DNA of 64,000 bases from Parapristionchus giblindavisi. Taxonomy: Eukaryota; Nematoda; Chromadorea; Rhabditida; Diplogasteridae. The first letter of the stretch is position 1. Each line of letters opens with the position of its first letter. Position numbers and translations under genes: made by a program. Under the pieces are notes generated by a model. The model was not told the DNA's origin, did no database searches, and saw only the letters and a program-made list of their open reading frames with translations. This document shows positions 22,559 to 47,800 of the stretch, piece by piece. The stretch is taken from assembly GCA_943737045.1 (NCBI GenBank), contig CALSFV010000056.1:124001-188000 (forward strand). Direction: 5' to 3'.

Positions 22559-25500
22559 TTATCCCTTCCAGAATCGATAGAAGGCGTACATGAATATGAG
22601 GGTGCACAGACAGCCTACGAGGAAGATCTTGTAGTCTTCGCTCACGCGTCGCTCAATCATTTGCATCGTCGTGTTCGAGAGTCCCAACTGGAAATGAGCA
22701 AGGATTACGGTAGTCTGGAATGAGATAGGGACACTGTAGTGTGGAATGCCCAAGGAATACGGTAATAGGTTATCGGATCGGTTTTCCTACTCTAGAATGA
22801 AAATATTTATTTACAGTAGCGATGAACTATTATATAAGGATTACACTAGCGGACAAAAAGATGTCACATTCATGTTTTCGATGATAATTTTTGTTCCACA
22901 TGCGATATCTTCCTGTATTCTTTTCTATTGGAATTAGCAACCAATATTATCATTCTTAATGAACCATAGCTCATGTCAAATCGATATTACGAATATATAA
23001 AAAAAATAAAATTATTTTAGCGAAATTCGCGATTTTCAGATATGTCAAAAATAAATCAAATAAAAAATATAGACAAAGGATGTAAACCCAAATAGTAATT
23101 GTGGAGAGTATATCAGTATCGAGTGAATGAGCCCTTGGTCTTGATAACTGACTCACATATTCTTACCATGGTGTCGATCGACTTGAGTCCTTTCGATTGC
23201 CTGGAGGCAGCCCACGCTCCCTCCAGCTGTTCCTTCTTTTGGGCGGTATTCTACGGTGATGGCACAGAAAATTCCTCACATGGCCCAAGGCATTCTTACG
23301 ATCGTTATCCTGCTGAAAAATGAAAACTCGACCGATCCTCTTGAGCATATACGATCTCAAATTCTTCTCCAGGATATCCGCGTACTGGGAGATGTCCATC
23401 TCTCCATGAAACCCTTATAATCCTGAAGAATATCCGCGCGAGAGTGCAGTGAGCGCGCGTATCTTTACTGGTGTCGACCAGTGCGGCATAACGTGCCTCG
23501 GTCAGACCAATCAAAGGTCAATTTTTTAGGATATCACAACATTGAGTACGTACATGGTCATGCTGGTACTCGATTCAATCCCAAGTACCATTTTCCGATG
23601 TCAAGCACGAAGGAGAAAGCACAGTTATATGGGCATGCTATTTGAGTGGCGGTAAAAGGTTCAACGTGTTGGATCAATAGAAAGATGGACAAGTTCCAGT
23701 ACGTAGATATACTGGATAATAATTTGAGATCGTATGCGCTCAAGAATATCGGCCGAGTTTTCATTTTTCAGCATGATAACGATCGTAAGAATGCCTCGGG
23801 ACATGTGAGTGATTGACTGTGCCATCACCGTATAACCGCTCTCGACTGACCCAGTCAATTTTTGAATATAATCGAGGACATGTAGGAGGTACTGCAGAGA
23901 AGCCGGGAGGGCATTAAGGCCAAGAATACCGCCCAAAAGAAGGAACAGCTGGAGGGAGCGTGGGCTGCCTCCAGGCAATCGACAGGACTCAAGTCGATCG
24001 ACACCATGGTAAGAATATGTGAGTTAGTTATCAAGACCAAGGGCTCATTCACTCGATACTGATATACTCTCCACAATTCCGTACTATTTGGGTTTACATC
24101 CTTTGTCTATATTTTTTATTTGATTTATTTTTGACATATCTGAAAATCGCGAATTTTTTTATGTATTCGCAATATCGATTTGACATGAGCTATGGTTCAT
24201 TAAGAATGATAATATTGGTTGCTAATTCCAATAGAAAAGAATACAGGAAGATATCGCATGTGGAACAAAAATTATCATCGAAAAACATGAATGTGACATC
24301 TTTTTGTCCGCTACTGTATGTTAGCCAAGAACTGCACCGATTACAGCAGTTTATTAAGCAAGATCGAGTACCGTAATCCCAAAGTTTGGCTCATTTGCCA
24401 GTACAGTACCTGTGATCCGATATCCATGAATCGTCTCTTCACTCCTCTCAGGTTCATGTGCTGCGATCTGAGATTCTCCAGCACTGCCGCACCTGAAAAG
24501 GAACTTATTACATTCAACCCTGTGAATCACGGTTTCTGATTGACCTAATTGAGTTGGACAATTGAGATACATTCGATTGGACAAATCATGAACACACATG
24601 CAATATTTACTAATATCAATGACCTAGACATAAATACTAGAATTAACAACAAGAGTTAGATCTATGTAGGGTATAAAAACATATCATATTAGAACACTCT
24701 TCAAATTACGCGTGAAGGAGGAGGCGAAGATTTTTGAAAACCACAAAAAGCAAACCTTGATTGATCAGATCATCAACTTGACGATTGGAGGAAGTCAGAC
24801 GATGGTTCACCTATAAAATATTGCTAATTAATATTTGTAGTCAAAAAGACTGTAGTGAACTGCAGATATCTTATTAGAATCCATCTATCATCGTATGTTC
24901 AGCATTAGTAATATCTCAGACAGCACAATGTATACCTATTCTCATAAGATTAAGTGAGAAATACCAGGCCAAAAGCGAAATCGCTATATGCGACTTAAAT
25001 CAATCTCCACTCTTTCGCTTTGAAAGCAATATCCTTATGAAAACATACTTGAAGGAATAATAAAATAAATAAATAAATACCCCCATTCATCAAACAGTCA
25101 TCCTAACCTGTAGTTCGTGATCTTCGATACTCAGTGAGGTTTCATTCGGACGGAATCGTTGTTTGAGTAGTTCGTCGCGATCGGATGCGGCACGCCACTG
25201 GAACAGCATTATTGATTGATTATTATCGATTGAAAATGAAGAAACTAATAGTATACAGTGCTGCACTTTACGGGTAAATATTAGGCGAACCAATTAAAAA
25301 TGATATATCTCAGACCAAAGAATTATGCTGTCCATCACTGACCACACGCAGAGATTACTTACCTTTTGAGGGATAGTCTGATTGGATCATCGATACTTTT
25401 CAATTAAAGATTCGCATATGTATCGATGCATTAATTACGAAGCGTTTTGTTATACGTGGAATTGGTGTAATAATAAGGTGTATTGCGTACAATCTGAACA

Positions 25501-26095
25501 GTTGACTAACCTTGGTCGTCAGTCTCTTGTGAAGCGCATTCATCGCTAGATTCGCCTGATGACACTCCGACTTGAGTCCGTCCACTTTCATTCGGACCTG
25601 AATTGATTGACTGATAAATCAATATCAATCGATAATCAGTGCTAAGCAAATAACCGGTTCTAGGACGATTTCACTACTTAGGAGCCGACAGAAAACTAAC
25701 AACTAATCAATCAATCAATCAATAATAATAACTTACAGTATGACGTCGCGTTGGTGGTTCCTTGCTGACGAGAATGTCTAGACGACTGCAGTGTTCATCA
25801 AGTGACCTATAATTATTATATTTTGATTATAGTTTAGGATAACAACAGATATGTAATCTGCAATAGACTACATGTGGATTAATCCATGAACAAGAGAAGA
25901 AAAGTGTTTTTATGGAGGAAAATCGAAATTTGACGGGACAAAAGTAAGAAGAATGGAAAATTCAAACCTGAGTTGTTCATAAACTGCTTGAGCGAGGCCT
26001 TGTCCATCTGATTCATCGCGTGCCTGCTCGAATTTGCCCATGGCAAAGTGAGATTGCTGCAGAAGAACATGTGTCTCTTGGTAGAGACGTTCCAT
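22559..26095 (-). CDS. memb-1: Membrin / GOSR2 Golgi Qb-SNARE
   Basis: Seven exons on the minus strand: 25968-26095, 25737-25806, 25511-25597, 25108-25197, 24756-24810, 24410-24492, 22559-22687. They join to 213 residues, against 212 in human GOSR2. The N-terminus reads MERLYQETHVLLQQ. The SNARE region includes VLENLRSQHMNLRGVKRRFMDIG, leading to LGLSNTTMQMIERR (residues 172-185). It ends in one membrane anchor (about residues 191-208) and a short RFWKG tail. Membrin works in ER-to-Golgi vesicle fusion with syntaxin-5, Bet1 and Sec22. The last intron (22688-24409) has been enlarged by a 1.47-kb Tc1-like composite element. Confidence 0.95.
23101..23520 (-). pseudogene. Tc1-like transposase fragment (left half, broken)
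   Basis: Minus-strand blocks ADILEKNLRSYMLKRIGRVF, IFQQDNDRKNALGHVRNFL and then, in another frame, EQLEGAWAASRQSKGLKSID correspond to the region around the second catalytic Asp and the C-terminal end of Tc1 transposases. Frame changes separate the blocks. Confidence 0.75.
23610..24060 (+). pseudogene. Tc1-like transposase fragment (right half, broken)
   Basis: The same blocks appear on the plus strand (DILDNNLRSYALKNIGRVFI, then FQHDNDRKNASGHV and EQLEGAWAASRQSTGLKSID), with an in-frame stop between them. The two halves differ by several residues, so they are not a fresh duplication. Confidence 0.75.
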
Positions 26096-26367
26096 TTCAG
26101 TATCGGCACCTTCAACGGAGTAGTTATGATGTTGGTGACAAAAATAACCACAAAAATATTAATATAAATATGTAAAAATGGAGAAAAAGAAAAATATTAA
26201 TGAACAACTCATCACAAAATGATTGACAAACTATTGAAAATAATCGAGTCTCAAATAGAAATGCCTCTCGACTTGCTGCCATACGGTATTTGGCAAGTTG
26301 CCAAAATTATTTTGAGTGGTTTCGAATTCATAACTCTTCAGTCAGTTATATTACGCTTTTCGTTAAA
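26096..26367. promoter_or_regulatory. Divergent promoter region of memb-1 and NKAP
   Basis: Only 272 bp separate the two start codons, so both genes must be driven from here or from overlapping regions. ataactcttcag ends at 26341, an acceptor 26 bp before the NKAP ATG, consistent with leader trans-splicing of NKAP. Confidence 0.6.
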
Positions 26368-39144
<12,777 letters not shown>

Positions 39145-39689
39145 GGATGAGAGAGGAGGAAGAGGCAGAGGGAGAGGGAGAGAATGAGGTGTTTGATGGA
39201 TGAAAGTGGTGGAGAGGGAGAGAGGGAGGACAGAAGGAGAGGGAGAGAGAGCCGTCACCCTAGGTCTCACTCACACTCCTCCCTCAGAGAAGAAGAGGAC
39301 CTATCTATTAGTTTTCGATCACTTATTATCGATTGATGAGCTCTCAAAAACTATTTATTGATTGATTAGCTACTTAAATTGTTGTCCACCTTCCTCCACC
39401 ACCACCTCGTGGTGCAATGGCGCCCCGCCCACTTTATAATGTCATTTCTCTACCACCCCTTACCATCCTTACGCTCTGCCTCTCCCTTTTACTCTCTCCC
39501 TCTCCCTCTGCCTACCTGCCCAGAGTAGTGTGTTGTTTGGAGGAGTACCTTTACTCTTTTACTCTATCTCTCACTCTCTGCACTCTCCTCGTTCTCCCTG
39601 TTCTCTCGTCGATGTATCTAACTCTATTACTCTCGTAGAATACCTACCCCTACCCGATCATCAATTCCTCATTCTCACCTGGGACTCTG

Positions 39690-39872
39690 TTCTCTCTCTC
39701 TCTCCCTCTCCCTCTCTATCTCTCTCTCTCTCCCTCTCCCTCTCCCTCTCTCCCCTCCCTCTCCCTCTCTCTCACCCTCTCCCTCTCTCTCTCTCCCTCT
39801 CCCTCTCTATCTCTCTCTCTCTCCCTCTCCCTCTCCCTCTCCCTCTCTCCCCTCCCTCTCCCTCTCCCTCCA
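39690..39872. repeat. CTCTCC-type tandem repeat with an internal duplication
   Basis: Hexamer-like CTCTCC/CCTCTC repeats. A block of about 65 bp (ctatctctctctctccctct...) appears twice in succession. Confidence 0.9.
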
Positions 39873-40887
39873 TCATTCAATCTATATTTTCATCCTATCA
39901 CACTTACTATTTCTCATTTGATCCTCCACCCACATCTCTGAACTCTTTGACAAGTTTTTTCTCTCTTTCGTTAATTTGATTTATTTTCACTGACGGTCCC
40001 ATATTATTTTTTGCACTTTGATTGCCTGTTCAAACTCTAGATCGTCTGCTTTTCCTGATGATTTTGGAGCTAATTTTCCTACCCTTCTTTTCTTTTCTTT
40101 AATAGAGGCTTGAACAGAATCTATATCAATCACTGTCTGCTGAAACTTGTAATCATACCGCTTCTATATTCTATTCAAAAGATCATATTTGTTGACAATT
40201 GTTGATTTACTGTCATTATTAATATATATATTTATTCCTAAGCCCCGCCCATTTAAAAATAGTTTTTTTTAAAAGTCCCCAGTTGATTTGTTTGTATCTC
40301 TCTTGTACTTTTTTCCGGACGAGTATGCTAATGTTGTTTATACCCCGTTTTATTGATTTATTGATTTATCTACGATATCAGAGGTAGTCCTACAATCCTC
40401 TACCACATATACTGCTAATAAATGTTGTATCGTGTATGTGTTGTGTTGTGGTTGGTGTACATAGTGCGAACTGGTGTGTGGTGTGATTTATGAATTTGTG
40501 GGATTGTATTGAAGGGCACTTGATGAGATGGGATATTTTTGACTAGAGTAGGGCAAGGCCCGTGGTTTTCGATAAGTTCAAAGTTCAAAGATTACATTGT
40601 GTTTTGTTGGTAGGATTTGACCTGACAATAAGACTTAAGAGATCAAAGATCAGCTTTGAGCTATTTTTGACTTTACTACAACTTGATTGATTTCAGTAGT
40701 GACATCTTGCATCTAACGATCAAAGATCAAGATTAGAGTTCAAAGATCAAAGTTCAGAGATCAAAGTTCAAAGATCATACTCTATTATTGGGTGAAAAAC
40801 ACTTGTTCGCCAGACGTCTATCGATCTTGAAGCGATGTTTATGACTGAAGGGAAGAAGACTGCATTTTGAAGATGGAATGAGGAATG

Positions 40888-40981
40888 ATGGAGAGGGAGA
40901 GGGAGAGGGAGAGGGAGAGGGAGGGGGAGAGGGGAGGAGATGGAAAGGGAGAGAGACAGGAGGGAAAGGGAGGGAGGGAGG

Positions 40982-41036
<55 letters not shown>

Positions 41037-41170
41037 AGAGGGAGGGATAGAGAGGAGGGAGAGTGAGAAGGAGATGGAGAGATAGAGGAAGGGAGAGGGA
41101 GAGGTAGAAGGAAATGGAGAGAGAGAGGGAGGAAGATGGAGAGGTAGATGGAGAGGGAGAGAGAGGAGTC
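40888..41170. repeat. GGGAGA/GA tandem repeat
   Basis: GAGAGG repeats grade into a pure GA run at about 40985-41033 and back. With the CT tract 1 kb upstream it could form a large hairpin or triplex-prone structure. Confidence 0.92.
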
Positions 41171-41402
41171 ACTCAGCGTAGTTGCTTTTCCACTCTGAAC
41201 TGCATTCTCGTCAAAATACCTCTGGGCCGTCTTTAACTGGGTCATTATTATCAAAAGTAGTCTTATATCAGCGGTGAAATTACATTCAGATCAGAAACGC
41301 TTATAAAAATATTCATCATTTTGTGAGCACTCTCCGCTCCGTGGCCGCACTCTGACACTTTCGATTGTCTGCGAGAAAATGTGATCAGAGTATAGAGTTT
41401 TA

Positions 41403-41517
41403 AAGGTGCACCCCTAGCTAACTTGAAACTCTCTGCTCTGGCAATGCGCTCTCGCTTTCTTTGTCTGCGAGAGAGTATCGCCAATGTGGAGAGAAAATTA
41501 GCTTGGGGAGTTCATTT
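41403..41517. repeat. MITE-A copy 4
   Basis: Starts aaaggtgcacccctagctaa, left arm aaactctctgctctggcaat, centre cgctttctttgtctgcgaga, and ends aaaattagcttgggg. It lies about 360 bp upstream of the coiled-coil gene start. Confidence 0.85.
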
Positions 41518-41875
41518 AAGATTTTCACTTGTTCTAAAATCTCCTGGTTCTCCTTCTTTAAGTGAAAGAATGACTTCATTTCATGATCCCATTTGCAACA
41601 CAGCAACTGTTGTGTATGACGTAGATTACTGGACTAACCTTATCCTCTCACGAGTGTTTCATTACTTCCTTATTCTTCGATGATTTTGTCCCACTCTCCT
41701 TGATCTACCTTGATTATCGATCGATACCGTGACCTACGTTCATAAAACATTCGCTACCGTAGTTTACTCTTCTCATTGATTTGTTCTGTATATTTTGATC
41801 CCGTTTTATCAATCTGTACCTCTATATCAATCGATATCTAATCTACCGTACTCCAGTCTTACAGTATACCCCCAA

Positions 41876-44800
41876 ATGGATGGCGATCCGTCGCCACCAT
41901 CACCTCAACCGCCGCAGGACGCGTGTGCGCCCTCTACGTCACGGGGCGGAATCGCGGACGACACGGCAGCATCCGCGCCACGCAAAGGAATCCTCAAGCG
42001 GCCGTCGGATATACGCAAGGAACGCGATACGGTGAGCACACGCGGATGAGTGGATCTAGGGAGTTTTGAACTGAATATATTTGCCATACGTTTTCGAATA
42101 TAATCAATGTGGCTACGGGTCAGTTTATAAATTGGTCGGATTATCAAACACGTATCACATATTATCACATATTTAGCCAAAAAAGCGAGAAAAAAATTGA
42201 CGTGCCAGTTTATAATCGGGCCATTTATCACCATTACGGGTCAGCTTATACAGGGTGCGCCAAAATTACCCGAACTGGTGTCACCATATGATTCTCCCCT
42301 TTATAATGTGATTTAAGCGATATGGTTCATAGCAAAGTTTGTCAACAATATAGGCAACAAAAACATATTAGCGAATTTAGGTATGGCCTCCTTTATCTCT
42401 GACACCGGCTTTGAGTCTCTTCTCATATGCGATTGCCTATTCCCGCGGGTAAATGTCATAGAGTTTGTCCCATGCCTTGAGAAGGGGAGCCTTGAGGGAG
42501 TCGACCGTCTGGTGCTTGATAGAGGACATCTTGGCCTACCACACCTCCAAACACTGCAGTCGAGGATGTTGAGATCGGGGGAGTTCGGAAGCCTTTCAGT
42601 GTGATAGGTTTAGCCGAGTGCACGGGTGAAAAACCACGACTGGGTCAACTTTGTCATGTGATTGACTACAGAATCTTACCGAAAGGTCTAGTGGTCCTGA
42701 CCGAAGTGGGTATGGTATTGGAGTAAAAGTGCGTCTTCGAGGATGCACTTGGTATAATATGGTTTATTGATCTGGGCACATGGGGTGGCAAAAACGAGAG
42801 GGGACTTTCAATTTGGGCAAAAAGCAGCTAAACCCTTGGCGTATTGTGGATGACTGATATGACCCATGTCCCCAGCTGTCCTGTAGGATTCTTCAGGATT
42901 ATAGGCAATGATTCTGTTGTTCTTGATATTCAGGTTGCCTTTGAAGGTAAGATATTCTCTTCACTGAACATCGTGCTGATGTGCGCGGACCTAGCACAAC
43001 GCATAAAAAGTTGAGGTCACCGTTCTCAGCGGAGCTTGATCTGTCGCTCATTCGGTTCTAACAGTTTACGGTACTTGTAAGGGAGAAGAGTCAGCTGAGA
43101 CTTGAGGAGACGAGGAATGGAAGTGTTCGAGATATCAAGTCTCCAGATCGTCAACTTGTGGTTTTGAAACACCATCTTTCGGATTGGATCTCGGTTCATA
43201 GCGGTGGGAAATGAGATTGGTCTACCTCTGCCCGGACGTTCCTCTAAGATCTTGGTATCTGATACCGGTATCGAAAAAAGCAGACTCGTGAAAGCCGAGC
43301 TGATGAAGGATGTCACTCTGTTCTTGTACACTTCAGAATGATGGGTCGCGGTCGACATGACTTCCTCATTACTAGAAGACTTGACTAACTGACTTAAAAC
43401 CTTGCATACGGAGTGGCCAATGATCACTCGTCATGATGCTACAATAGGGGTTGCGCATATGCATTGGGGGCATGGGTATCATATGGTGACACCAGTTCGG
43501 GTAATTTTGGCGCACCCTGTAGTTCTGCAAATGTGAGTTGAACAAAAATGTATGATATTTGCAGATATTTCCACTGTATCGCCAGTCGCCAGATCGATTC
43601 CCCGACAAAGGAGCGACGAAGATTCCCAAACTGAATGTGTCATGGTTCGAGAAGAATACAGGTTAATTCATTATATTATATTAATATATTAATGACATAT
43701 TGCGAAAAATAGGCCAATTTCTAACGGGAAACTGTATGAACTGCTTACAATTAGCATGATCATTGTCCATACGATTTTTATTTTCAACGTAAATAACCAG
43801 GCTTTAAGGATATGCGAAAATGATGACAATCAAGGAAAAAAAGGAAAATTATATAGACGTTGAATTAAAAATTTTAGATTTGTTGTTTTATTTGTGTCTC
43901 ATTTTCAGAAGCCAGCATTATAGAGCGTAGATATTTTTTATTGTTATTTGAGTGAAACTCATCTCATTCCACCATTTCTGACAATGATAGAGAAAGAAAG
44001 AATGGGAGATACTAAGAAATGAGTTGTGCTAGAAACTAATTTAAGGTAAAAAACCATAATAAATCTATAGCCATTCAATCATTGACAATGACATTAGAGA
44101 TTTGACATTGACATTTGGCCATTTAAGACCATTTGAATCAATCATTAAGTTATTTGATCGATTGATTCTGAACCTAATCTATAGTATGGGCAAATATAAA
44201 CATCTGAAATCAATCAATAATTCAATCAATCGATAAATCAATCGATATTCAGTGGCAATCTTCGGAGATACGAGTGATGAGAACAACACCGACTCAGAGC
44301 AGCCCGGCAATCGAATGTACATGACTCCCATCACGACAAACAGGTACTACGGTAATCATGACTATTGATGAATTGAACGAATTTATTGATCGAATGGTTC
44401 GTTGTACTCTCACCACGATAAATCATAGGTACATCAATTACTTATTCATTGTTTGCAGAATACAGTGCATCTGTATGTGTATAATATTTAGTATATTTGC
44501 AGTATGTATTTGCATATCTTGTATATTAATTATTATGATCATCGATCATCGATTAAAAGCAAACTATAGATAATCCATCTAATCAATAATCAGTCGTAGA
44601 TCATCGGCTGATTCTCCTCTGTCCCTACTCGACTCTCCTAATGCTCCGGAAACGGCGATTTTGACCGATGAAGATTGTAGTCTGTCGCATTCTCCGCGAC
44701 GATCCAGAAGCGAAGAGAGAGCCTGTGATGTGGTAACGGTGATCTTTGATCTTTGATTTTATCTCTGCTGGTTTGATTACTGCATCGATTTTTTAACCAA

Positions 44801-47800
44801 ACATGAGATCTTTGATCTTTGAACCCTCAGGACGACGCATTGTCCGTCACATCGTCAACGGGTAGTGCAGCTTCATACGTGGTTGGACGATGGTGGATAG
44901 CGAAGGACACGAGGTTTGCGTTTTCTTCTTTTTTTTTCTACAGTGGGAAACGCAACAGTTTGACATTTATGTATCAGGAATGTGCATAATTTTCATAAAA
45001 TATAAAAAAATATATGAATTTTTTTTTCTAGTCAAATCCGTAAAATTTTCGTAAAATTAAAGAATTGTAATAAATGGACGACTTTGATTGATTTAATCAC
45101 GAAGAAATTCGTCGTGCGTGCCCTTTTTTCTTTATTTTCAATCAATTCATTCCATTCTCCAGATTCGTACCTCACTGTCAGAAGCGCGGTTGCAATCATA
45201 ATCATGACGATCTGGGAGAGTACCTCACGCCCACACAACGAAAGAACAAGGAGGTTGCTGATCTTTGATCTTTTGACCTTTGCTCTTTGATCTTTCAGAT
45301 GAACGACCTCAAGAAAGAACTACGGAAGGCGTTGCAAGAGCGAGACCAGAAGGAGAAGCACCTGCTCGAGCTACGCGAGCGAATCGAAGAGGTTTGATCT
45401 TTGATCTTTTGATCTTTTTACTATGATCTTTGCAGATCGAGAAAGTGACCGAGGACAGCACCGTAATGAACGAGAATCACAAGTTGATGCAGGGAAAGAG
45501 GGAGTTGGAGAAGGTGTGGCTTTGTTTCGTTTGGCAGTCCTTTTTGCGTTTTGGTCCAGCTATTAAATGTTTTTTTCAGATGTTCATGGCATGTGAGAAA
45601 TCATAAAATTCACACCGTAGCTAATTTTAGAATCTCCGCTCTGGCAATGCTCTCTCACTTTCTTTTCTTACGAGATAGTGTGGCCATAGAGGAGAGTAAA
45701 ATTATCTCGGGTGCCTTTTAGAGCCGAAAAAAGTGCGTGAAAATTGAAATTGTTGTAGGCGTTCGATGCGGAGAGAAAGGCTACAGAAAAGAAGCACGCC
45801 GTAAGAGTGAATCAATTGATACAGGAAACCATGGCTGCAAGGTTATTTTTACTTAAAAAATCAGTATACAATAAATGATGCAAGCTCAAGATTCAACTCT
45901 AAAATATATTTAGTTTTTCGAATTTTATAAATACAATTCATATTCATTACATCGATTCAATTTTATTGTTTCCGCAATTTCGTAATCGATGAAATATTAT
46001 TATTATGCAGGGAAGAGATTGCTCGTCTGACCCATCGTCTGTCACAATTGGAATTTCAAGAGGAGGAACGGGCAGCGAAGACGGTTAGGATTATTATTTA
46101 TGATAATTATCCTAATGATGTATTTATTTATGACATATTTAATTCCGGAAAAAAGAAAGTGAATAAACCTTTAGTTAGATCGCTCTGTTTACGTTTTGCG
46201 TCTCCTAATCGTTTGTGCATCAATAAATTCGAGTCATCGATCGATAATCAATAATCGATTACAGTACGCGGATGCGGATACAATGACAGATGTTATTGAT
46301 CCACTCTACGCGGGAATCTATCACGGTGAATTATTGATTCTTCTTCTTTTTCAACTTTGAAATGCACACCCCGAGCTAATTTTAAACTTTCCGCTCTCGC
46401 CACACTCTCTAGCTTTCTTTATTTGCGAGATAGCATTTACAAGGGAAGTACAAGAAATATCTTTTAGACTTTTGAACGAGACTATTTTTCCTCGATAGGT
46501 ATAGGTAATATATGGGCGAAACCAAAAAATTAGCTGCGACCATGCACTTTCAGATTTTATATAATTAATTGAAGTTTGTGAAAAAATTCTTCATTTTTTG
46601 AAGAAAAAATGCACTGTGTAGGCGAGAAACAGGGTATGAAACAAAGCGCTCCTGAAAGAGTACTGAGAACATGGCAGCGTGGTGTAGTGGTAGTGTGTAC
46701 TCTTATGGATCAGACTCTGGGTGGTTCGAGTTCACGTATAGGCATTTTACTTTTGCTCATTTTTAACAGCTTCGGACTTGTACTTTCGATGGAAATTTTT
46801 TTTAAATTTCAGATTTTTTTTTCACTTTCAGAACGTTCATGCGTTCGTGCAAGTTGTTGCTATTTCATTGTCTTTTTTTCATTATTTCCAATATATATTT
46901 AGCATGTAATAACTTCTACGAAATTTATCAAAAAACAAATTATTAAAAATATATATGTCAAATAATATTTCAACAACAATGGTAGCAGTCAACAATGCAA
47001 ATCCAGCACAATCGACGATCACATATCTAACATTTGATGAAAGGAAAGTTGGGACAGGGTCTCTCACAGATCAGATTAGAGCAACATCAACAAACAGCAC
47101 ACACGGACGTTTTGAAAGTCAAAAAATGAGAGAAAAAAATTAGTAAAAAAAAGTACAAGTCCGAAGCTGTTAAAAATGAGCAAAAGTAAAATGCCTATAG
47201 GTGAACTCGAACCACCCAATTTCGTAGAAGTTATTACATGCTAAATATATATTGGAAATAATGAAAAAAAGACAATGAAATAGCAACAACTTGCACGAAC
47301 GCATGAACGTTCTGAAAGTGAAAAAAAAATCTGAAATTTAAAAAAAATTTCCATCGAAAGTACAAGTCCGAAGCTGTTAAAAATGAGCAAAAGTAAAATG
47401 CCTATACGTGAACTCGAACCACCCACAGTCTGATCCATAAGAGTACACACTACCACTACACCACGCTGCCATGTTCTCAGTACTCTTTCAGGAGCGCTTT
47501 GTTTCATACCCTGTTTCTCGCCTACACAGTGCGTTTTTTCTTCAAAAAATGAAGAATTTTTTCACAAACTTCAATTAATTATATAAAATCTGAAAGTGCA
47601 TGGTCGCAGCTAATTTTTTGGTTTCGCCCATATATTACCTATACCTATCGAGGAAAAATAGTCTCGTTCAAAAGTCTAAAAGATATTTCTTGTACTTCCC
47701 TTGTTAGAATGAGTAAAATTAGCGTGCGTTTAAGAATCACCTGCCACATCCATGTTTCATGTCATACTCATATTTCATCTCGCTCCAGGAAGATGCTTAT

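Larger units (their letters stand above)
22844..24316. mobile_element. Tc1-like head-to-head composite element in memb-1 intron 6
   Basis: Ends CA(C/G)TAGCGGACAAAAAG mirror each other and are flanked by TA on both sides (22842-22843 and 24317-24318), and resemble the Tc1 end. The element is palindromic around about 23580. Each half encodes, facing outward, the C-terminal part of a Tc1-type transposase: a block like GRVFIFQQDNDRKNA, then EQLEGAWAASRQS and SVIKTKGSFTRY before a stop. Both halves have frameshifts or stops, and the N-terminal DNA-binding part is missing, so no active transposase is made. Confidence 0.85.
39145..41875. other. Intergenic region between NKAP and the coiled-coil gene
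   Basis: The NKAP 3' UTR begins GA-rich. The rest has CT-rich (39690-39872) and GA-rich (40888-41170) tracts, many GATCAAAGATC repeats (40600-40780), and a MITE-A copy (41403-41517). ctaataaatgttg near 40416 may hold a polyadenylation signal. No additional gene is supported; the Ser/Leu/Pro and Arg/Glu frames over the tracts are artefacts. Confidence 0.65.
46440..47703. mobile_element. 1,264-bp palindromic element, CAAGGG ends, TTA duplication (family C, copy 2)
   Basis: The ends CAAGGGAAGTACAAGAAAT mirror each other, with TTA at 46437-46439 and 47704-47706. The arms are about 485 bp and nearly identical (left to 46927, right from 47218). The loop is about 290 bp and includes an extra 70-bp copy of part of the right arm (47148-47216). 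It has no coding capacity. Each arm has an inward-facing tRNA-like unit. Confidence 0.92.
46362..47735. repeat. MITE-A copy 6, split by a later insertion
   Basis: The left part (46362-46436: gcacaccccgagctaatttt ... atttgcgagatagcat) stops at TTA and the right end (47707-47735: gaatgagtaaaattagcgtg...) resumes after the second TTA. Together they make one hairpin MITE, interrupted by the element at 46440-47703. Confidence 0.8.

Noticed and set aside
23905..24010. Apparent host exon (EQLEGAWAASRQS) inside the memb-1 intron
   Set aside because: It has splice-like borders, but the continuation SVIKTKGSFTRY-stop and the linked FQQDND block identify it as Tc1-type transposase.
39417..41254. Long Ser/Leu/Pro and Arg/Glu open frames on both strands
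   Set aside because: They lie entirely in CTCTCC and GAGAGG repeats, where stop codons are rare by composition.
46609..47507. Paired ~90-residue frames containing GVVVVCTLMDQT
   Set aside because: They are translations of the tRNA-like units in the two arms of a palindrome, not a conserved protein.
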